Origin: Austropuccinia psidii
Taxonomy: Eukaryota > Basidiomycota > Pucciniomycetes > Pucciniales > Sphaerophragmiaceae
DNA: 64,000 nt
Assembly (NCBI GenBank): GCA_023105745.1
Contig: JALGQZ010000004.1
Coordinates: 62,117,112-62,181,111, forward strand
Direction: 5' to 3'
Part shown: piece by piece, positions 57,786-64,000 of the stretch
How the letters are laid out: each line of letters opens with the position of its first letter
Numbering within the stretch: the stretch's first letter is position 1
Position numbers and translations under genes: made by a program
Notes under the pieces: model-generated
The model's database searches: none
Seen by the model: only the letters and a program-made list of their open reading frames with translations
What the model was told of the DNA's origin: nothing

Positions 57786-58549
57786 ATGGAGGAATGGAAA
57801 AATTTCCCTTAAGGTGAGGGCAAAGATTGAGCTGAGCTGATCTGGTGGCCTCTGGTGGTTACCAGAGGCCATGGGCTTAAAAGTGGTCCATGATGATCCT
57901 GCGCCACAATGGGTCCTATGGTGATTTATGGCCATTTTGGGTTTGATGGGATTTGGGCCAAAATGGGCTCAGGTGGGCGCAATTGTAGTTTGGGACCCAC
58001 CTGTCCTTTGGGGCTGATGGGATGCCCCTTTGGCCCCTTTTGGCCTCATTGGATTAGGCCAAAAGGGGCCTAAATGGCCCATGCACCGCAGTACATGGCC
58101 TACGGACTGTGGACAGTGATTACGGCCCACGGACTATGGACCGTGGACCGTGATTACGGCCCACAGACTGTAGAGGCTGTAGGGGGCCTAAATGGCCCAA
58201 AAAGGCCATTTAGGGCAGGGACCCCTTAATGAAAAGGGTTGGCCCAGATCCCATGATGAGGGCTAGAGGACCCAGAACCCCCAGGCCCAACATAAAGATA
58301 GAGTCCTGGGTGTTGAGGTTAAGGAAAGTGGCCAGGAAGGCCAATGATGGCAGGATATGGCCTGAGGCCATAAATGATGGTTTGGGCCATAGAAGGCCAG
58401 GGAATAGTGGTATGGCCAAAATTCCATAAAGCACCAGAAGGGGCCAAATTGGCCATTATGATATGGTGTGGCCATTTGGCCCCAACTTGGTCCCAGGTTG
58501 GGATTGCCGCAACACCAATGGAGGAGGGTCATTCTTTGTGGTTGTGACA

Positions 58550-60749
58550 GTACCCCCCTACCTTGAATGGTGATCTTCTGAGCACCAAGATAAGGTAGAA
58601 GCCTGTTGAGGCTGTTGAGACGGATTGGACATAGGGATTCCAGAGGTATTTGACTCTTGAAAAGAAAATTTTGATCTGATAAAAGTGTTGGCATATGAAT
58701 TGAGGTTGACTTGGTCTTCTCTTGACATTTGGCTTGAAAATTTTCAAGACATGATTTTGGCATAAAGATTTTTGAGAAAAGAGTTTTAAGAAGATTTAAA
58801 GAATGAAAATCAAAAGAAAACAAATATAAAGAAAGAAAAAGAAAATAAAAAAGGAAAATGAATTTTGAGGGAGAATCCAATCTTCATCACAGATTTTGAC
58901 AATTGATTTTGAAAGTGGCCAAGGACCTGGATAACATAGTTAGATTCCAGATGCTCACAGAGTGGCCAAGGTGATTTTTTGAAAGATTCTAGACCCCTCA
59001 GGGAAGTACACACCAGGAGAGGAACTTACTTTTGTTAGTTACTAATCCTGCCAGTGCCATAAATAAGGAAAATTTTGATAAACAAATGTGCTGAAAAGAT
59101 AACATCTTAGGAAGGAAAAAAAGAAAGTAATGGTCCATTTCCCCAAGTGGAAATGGCCATAAATTGGAATTGATGTTGAAAGCCAGGCCAGAAGATCTGT
59201 GTCCAAATTGCAAAGCGCTCACAGAGTGGCAAAGGTGATGCTTACAACGGAAAGGAGTAAAAGAACCCTAAAAGTGCATACCAGGAGTGGGACTTACTTT
59301 TGGTAATTCCTCTCCCCACCAAGCACCATAAAAAACTCAAGCTTTTGAATAATTGGGTCCTGGCTTGTCAGGATACAATGGATGAAAATCTTTGACGAGT
59401 TCAGGACAATTCTTGAGGTTTTCAGCTGTTTCCCATGTGGATCTTTCTGCGTCTTGACTGAAACCTTTTCATTCCACCAGATACCATACCTTTCTTCTCT
59501 TGAGAGTTTAAACCAGTATTTCAGAGACCTCCCATTCCTCTTCTTCTTCAATGATGATTGGAGGAGGATGCTCTTGATGCCAATTTGGGATTGTTGATGT
59601 CTTGACTAGTTCCAAGAGTGAAATATGAAAGACTGGGTGGATGGATTTCCATTGAGATGGAAGCTTGAGGTGGTAAGCATGAGTACTTACTTTCTTCAAG
59701 ATTGGTAAAGGACCCAACCCTCTTTCAGACAGTTTTTTGGTGGGTCTGGTTGATTTGATGTTCTTGGAAGAAAGTCATAAGATGTCACCAGGATTGAAAA
59801 CAGGTGGACTTGCTCTATTTTTATCTGCATACCTCTTAAGCCAGTTTATGGAAACTTCAAGTTCTCTCTTGACATCTTGCTGTAATGATTGGATTTTTGT
59901 TGATACCTTTTCAGAAGGAGTATCTTGAGTGATGTTAACTGAGTCAAATTGTGGATCGCTTTCATAAACAGTGAAAAAAGGAGATTTCTTGGTTGAAGAG
60001 TGATCAGAATTATTGTAGGCAAATTCAGCCAGAGGGAGCCAGGTGTTCCGGTCATCTTGATGATAACTGACCTACATCCAAGGATAATGTTCTAGTATCT
60101 TATTTACCTTCTCTGTCTTTCCATCAGTTTCTGGATGGTAAGCAGCTTACAAATCTCTTGAAATCTTTAGCTGCTGACAAAGATTGGTCCAAAAGGAAGA
60201 AACAACAAGGGGACCTCTATCACTAACAATGCTTGAAGGAAGGCAATACTTTGAAAAGATATTCTTGATGAATAAATGGGCCAAATATAGTGAAGTGATT
60301 GAAGACATTGTTGGAATGAAAACCACCATTTTTGAGAATCTGTCCACTATTACTAGGATTGAGTCAAAAGAATTGGACAGTGGCAGTTGAGTGATGAAGT
60401 CCATTGAAACACAAATCCAAGGACCATTTGAAATTGGAAGAGGTTTGAGGAGTCCAAACTTCTTATGATTGATATTCTTTTTTCTTGAACACTGTTAACA
60501 GGATGAGACATAATCCTTGATGAATTGAGTAATGCCTGACCAGTGGAAATCCCCCTTTACAAGCTTGAGAGTCTTCTCTTGGCCAGGCTGTCCAGCTAGA
60601 GGAGAATCATGACACTTTTGAAGAATACTGAGTTGAATTGTGGGGTCATTTGGGACCAGCACCCGATCTTTGAAGAGAAGAAGTTGGGAAGAGGAATAAA
60701 GAGAATAATCCTGAATGGATTTCCCTTTTCCCAATTCTTGAAGGATACT
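58550..60749 (-). mobile_element. D2: D-family internal fragment
   Basis: It starts with PPT TAGGGGGGTAC (58550-58560, minus) and holds the 3' part of pol. A2 interrupts it at 60750. Its RT, gag and 5' LTR must lie right of the window. 58562-59293 is non-coding 3' sequence, as in D1. Confidence 0.82.
59294..60749 (-). pseudogene. D2 integrase and chromodomain-like tail
   Basis: Frame 60495-60773 includes HDSPLAGQPGQEKTLKLVKGDFHWSG, where the second His of the zinc region is Gln, and ends CC near 60495. Frame 60147-60404 has the catalytic Asp residues (MDFITQLPLSNSFD and IVSDRGPL). The Glu (DGKTEKVN) lies near 60110. Frame 59508-59717 has PLPILKKVSTHAYHLKLPSQW and ends with EEEEEWEVSEIL, the start of the chromodomain, then a stop. 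Breaks are frequent. Confidence 0.82.
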
Positions 60750-62772
60750 TGTGAGCCTTTGAGATATGACCACATACCCAATAAGATCACAAAAAGACTC
60801 AGAACAATTATACCTTTAATATAATTATATTAAAATTACTTAGAATAATTATACATTAAGAATAATTACTTAAATATACAAAAAATACCATAAATTGGTA
60901 CAAAAATTGGTTTAACTTAAAAACCAATGAATCAACATGTAAAATAAATTATACCATTGGATTCCCCATGGAAAAATACACATATACCATTTTTATGGCA
61001 TATCTGTAAAATCAATATTTAAGGAATTATAAGGTATAATACCTTATAAAAATCATAAAACCTTATGTATCTCAAGAACTAATGAAACAACATGTGAAAT
61101 AAACTGTACCAGTGGATTCCCCATGAAAATCCACACATAAAACAATTAATAAGCTAATTCCCAATGTTAATACTTAAGGAATTATCCTGAATATATGCAC
61201 TTTTTTGGTCAACGCATATATTCAAGGATCATAGCTAATATCTTCTAAACTATACATGATAGAATGATGAACCAAAAATAAAGTTACCACGTAATTACTG
61301 TAGGAACACAGATATGAACTTTATTTTACAAATTATAAACAAGGTTAAAACCTATGATGAATTATTGATAAAAATCAACAGAGCTGTTGACCACTTTGTT
61401 GTGAAAGTGTTCCAAACTTAAAAAAGGTATACAGTTGGATTCTACTAGTTCATTCGTGAAGAATGATGTAATTTTTATTATTAAATTCAGGGTATAACCC
61501 CCTGAAATCAAGGTTTGAAGTTTAAAATATTGAATTTCGACAGAAAAGATGAGTTACCAGAAAAATCATCAAAAATAGAGTTTTGATGATGTAATGAAAA
61601 GCTCTTGGCAGCATAATACGGTTATGCCAGGCTATCAGAATTATCTCTCTGAATTGCTGTAGTGTGTAAATCTTAAAAGTTATTGAGGATCAAAGTTTGA
61701 GCTTAATTTGAGCAGTTATGATCACATACTGTAACCTTAATTTAAGTTTAACAGTCTTAAGAGTGATAAAATTGGTGAATACTATTAGTTTATGATTAAA
61801 ACTAATAAAATCCACGAAATTTGGGGTTCTGCCAAGCCTCTGACGTCATCAAACTTAGAGTTATAGTGATAACTCTAAATAATGGTGTAATAATGATGTA
61901 ATATGGTTTGATCATGATGTAATCACCCTCAAACCTTAAAATATTGATCGATTCCAGTGGATATGATCAGTACACGTCTACTAGAAGCCTGTTGGACTCT
62001 AGGAGGGAGGTATTTACTATAAATAGAGCTCTTTTTACTCTATTTACCCCTCAGACGTATCAAAAACATTAAATCAATTAAATAAAAGGTAATTTCTTTA
62101 TTCTTTATATATAAAACCCTTATATTATTAAAGACCAAAGACCATCTTAATATTAATCACTATTTTTACGTGATTAAATCAAATCTTTTATTGTTTTTGT
62201 CATAAATCTCTCTATAAACTCATTTCCACGTAAAATCAAGAATTTTAGTAATTTTCTTTATTTTTTATTGTAAATACAATTTGAAAAGGTTGTATTATTT
62301 TCTTTTGGCGTAAAATATCTCAAAATTATCATTTTAAGTGTTAAAAGTAGGTTATTTCATCTTATTATAATAATTTCTCTCTTATTATTACTCTTAATAA
62401 TTCTTATTTAATATAAATAGTATTTATATTAATATATAACTTTAATATTAGTAATATTATTGTTATTAATTGTTTTTCATTTATAAAAAACAGTTTTTTA
62501 CGCCTTTATTATTTTTTGGTAACAATAATAAAGAGCTTTATAATATATTAATTATTTTATATTAATATATTATTTATAATATTATAATTTCATATAATAT
62601 TAATTATATTATTATATTTATTTAATAAAATAATATTTTTACGCCATAATAATAATATTTCTTTATTATTATTATTATTTTAATCTTATTTATTTCAATT
62701 ATAAGGACATTCAGAGTACAATAAGTAATAAATTAGTAATTTTTACTTATTGTTTCATAGTCAAACCTTACA
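60750..62772 (+). repeat. A2 5' LTR
   Basis: 2023 bp from TGTGAGCCTTTGAG to AAACCTTACA, equal in length to A3. It contains both A-family inverted repeats. Confidence 0.92.
62018..62026 (+). promoter_or_regulatory. A2 TATA box
   Basis: TATAAATAG in GGAGGTATTTACTATAAATAGAGC. This is the best TATA match in the window; transcription would start shortly after and read into 62773. Confidence 0.65.
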
Positions 62773-63283
62773 TTTGGGGGCCTGGCCGTGATATTTACTT
62801 AAAAGACCTTTAAAAAGATTCTATTTGGGTTTATCCAATAATAAATTATATTTATAATCATAAAATTATATAAAAATTTTATATTTTATTGATTTTAAAA
62901 GCTATTGAGGCATTTGGAAAGCAATTGTACTGTCTTAGACGTGGTTTTTCACATCCTTAGACTTGAAAGAACTTTCTTTGAGTGACTCTAGTGATTAAAA
63001 GAGATATTTTATAAATTTAAAATAATTTTTATTATAATTTAATTTTATAAGAATCATATTTATTTTTTATTTTATTCTTTAAAAATAAAAAAAAAATATA
63101 TAAAAAATATTAAAAAAAATATTAAAAACCAATAAAAAAAGTTATTTTTATTCATTTTTATTCATTTCTTTATTTATTTCAATTTTTCAAAGATAAAAAA
63201 GCAATTTCTATGTGGAAAATTGCCATATCTTGCCAAAAATAACACTTCTTATAAAAAGACTTATATTTATTTGTCTTTTTTAG
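62773..63283 (+). other. A2 leader with PBS
   Basis: TTTGGGGGCCTGGCCGTGAT (62773-62792) is the PBS. The rest is AT-rich. The leader donor has decayed (TTATAA|ATTTAA at 63014); the acceptor TTTTTTAG|TG (63282-63283) is intact. No gene. Confidence 0.6.
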
Positions 63284-64000
63284 TGTTTGAAGATAACCCA
63301 ACAGAAGACAACCAAGCTACTGTTGAGAGATTGGTGGAAAAAACTTGTCAAAGTTCTCCAACACCAGTTATCACCAAAAGAAAGAAAGCTAAGAAATTAG
63401 ACTTTCCAGGGCCCACCATTCAAGACTCTGAAGGTGAGCACCTCTTTTTAAATTGCCATAAAAGAATTTTATTCTAAAATACTTTTATTTTTTCTTATTC
63501 TTTAAATTATGACTACCAGAAGAGGTTCCCAATACTCCATCCAATCAGATGGAGCTGGACTCAGAAGTAGAATTGATCCCTCAAAAGGGAAAAGAAAGGG
63601 CAATATCCCCAGTGGAACAGAATCCACACAAGGAAGTGCCTTATCCCAAAGGCAAGTCCCAGAAATGCCCATGATATATGAGCCTGAATTGGAACTAAGT
63701 ATGAGTAACTCAAATAGGTACAAATCACATTCAGAGGGCTCAAATAGACATCTACATGAGCCAGTACAAGCAGTATTACACAGTATATAAGGACAAAGAC
63801 TGGGAAATGCTGCCTCAAATACACCAAGGAGTGATGAACTCCTGGCACATCCTGAAAAAGTTCCTCAAAGAGGAGGAGCTAGTTAAATACTCCAATGGAT
63901 GGAATCCACTGTCATCCAAACCTCAAATCAAAAAAATCAAGGATTATCATGCCAAAAAGAGGGAGGCAACCAAGGAAGAAGCCCCAGTAGCCTCTACCAG
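63284..64000 (+). pseudogene. A2 overlapping accessory ORF, spliced, 5' part
   Basis: Exons are 63284-63433, 63520-63651 and 63718 onward. Introns are 63434-63519 (GAAG|GTGAGC, 86 bp, phase 1) and 63652-63717 (AAAG|GCAAGT to AAATAG, 66 bp). Unlike A1, all three exons are open to the window edge, giving at least 188 codons. Landmarks are FEDNPTEDNQATVERLVEK, a basic TKRKKAKKLD stretch, QMELDSEVELIPQKGKER, QIDIYMSQYKQYY and FLKEEELVKYSNGWNP. The splice signal of the leader is mutated, so expression of this copy is doubtful. Confidence 0.6.
63509..63790 (+). pseudogene. A2 gag, N-terminal part
   Basis: ATG at 63509 (MTTRRGSQYSIQSDGAG) opens a 93-codon frame nearly identical to A1 gag, ending in a TAA at 63788 (HSI stop). 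The same bases remain open in the accessory frame. Its ATG is 11 bases from the 3' end of the predicted intron. Confidence 0.8.

Larger units (their letters stand above)
21623..58549 (-). mobile_element. D1: D-family chromovirus (with nested inserts)
   Basis: Minus-strand Ty3/gypsy element with 3' LTR 21623-23235, PPT, chromodomain and integrase, RNase H, RT (split by B2), protease and gag. Its leader ends at 45194, where a D LTR shared with D2 begins. It was inserted in the B1 RNase H; ATAAT (21618-21622) is the presumed target site, with no partner visible. Removing B2 rejoins the protease-RT frame exactly. Confidence 0.82.
45195..58549 (-). repeat. D LTR shared by D1 and D2, split by E1
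   Basis: The pieces are 45195-46103 and 57786-58549. The left terminus TGTTGCAGGGG is mutated from TGTCACA, and the right end is GGTTGTGACA. Left of it lies the D1 leader; right of it lies the D2 polypurine tract. It therefore acts as 5' LTR of D1 and 3' LTR of D2. About 50 bases of LTR expected around the E1 insertion are missing. Confidence 0.75.
60750..64000 (+). mobile_element. A2: A-family element, 5' part
   Basis: Plus-strand element with 5' LTR, PBS, leader and start of gag; it runs off the window. It is inserted in D2 with ATACT (60745-60749) as presumed target site. Confidence 0.88.

Noticed and set aside
1..64000. Host protein-coding genes, tRNA or rRNA
   Set aside because: All long frames are assigned to retrotransposon domains, their antisense shadows or LTR noise. 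I found no tRNA-like cloverleaf or rRNA core by reading.

Overview
The window suggests a very repeat-rich, AT-rich basidiomycete genome, most likely a rust fungus. The gag-pol reading frames closely resemble, from memory, proteins annotated in Austropuccinia psidii (myrtle rust). This is recollection, not a database match. I see no host gene, no tRNA or rRNA, and no prokaryotic feature. Essentially the whole 64 kb is a nest of Ty3/gypsy LTR retrotransposons.

I recognise five LTR families. A, C and E have LTRs reading TGTGAGCCTT...CTTACA (about 1.8-2.0 kb). B reads TGTCAGCCTGTGAC...CCTGACA (about 1.4 kb). D reads TGTCACAACC...CCTGTGACA (about 1.6-1.75 kb). Reading from outside in: D' LTR (1-1429) and C2 (2452-3181) lie in C1 (1430-2451). 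B1 (+ strand, from 3182) lies in C2. A1 (3399-14012, -) and solo LTR B3 (14649-16079) lie in the B1 5' LTR. D1 (from 21623, -) lies in the B1 RNase H region. B2 (27335-42771, -) lies in D1, and solo LTRs C3, E2 and A3 lie in B2. E1 (46104-57785, -) lies in the D LTR shared by D1 and D2, and solo LTR D3 (50684-52426) lies in the E1 RT. A2 (+, from 60750) interrupts D2 and runs off the right edge. Most insertions show 5-bp target-site duplications, and the interrupted reading frame rejoins exactly. Nesting depth reaches six.

Each internal region has the order leader, gag, protease, RT, RNase H, integrase and a chromodomain-like tail. All polyproteins carry stops, frameshifts or insertions, so none looks autonomous now, although many catalytic motifs (DTG/DSG, YIDD/YLDD, HHCC, DDE) are still readable.

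The most interesting observation concerns the 5' end of families A, B and E. A second reading frame overlaps gag and can be reached only by splicing. A leader donor (TTATAA|GTRAG in B and E, decayed in A) and an acceptor AG|TG would create an AUG across the junction. A second, phase-1 intron of 65-88 bp contains the gag AUG in its last 11-20 bases, so splicing removes the gag start and opens a roughly 255-335-residue protein in another frame. Between A and E the C-terminal part of this protein is better conserved than the overlapping gag frame. I propose a splicing switch between Gag-Pol (unspliced RNA) and an undescribed accessory protein (spliced RNA).
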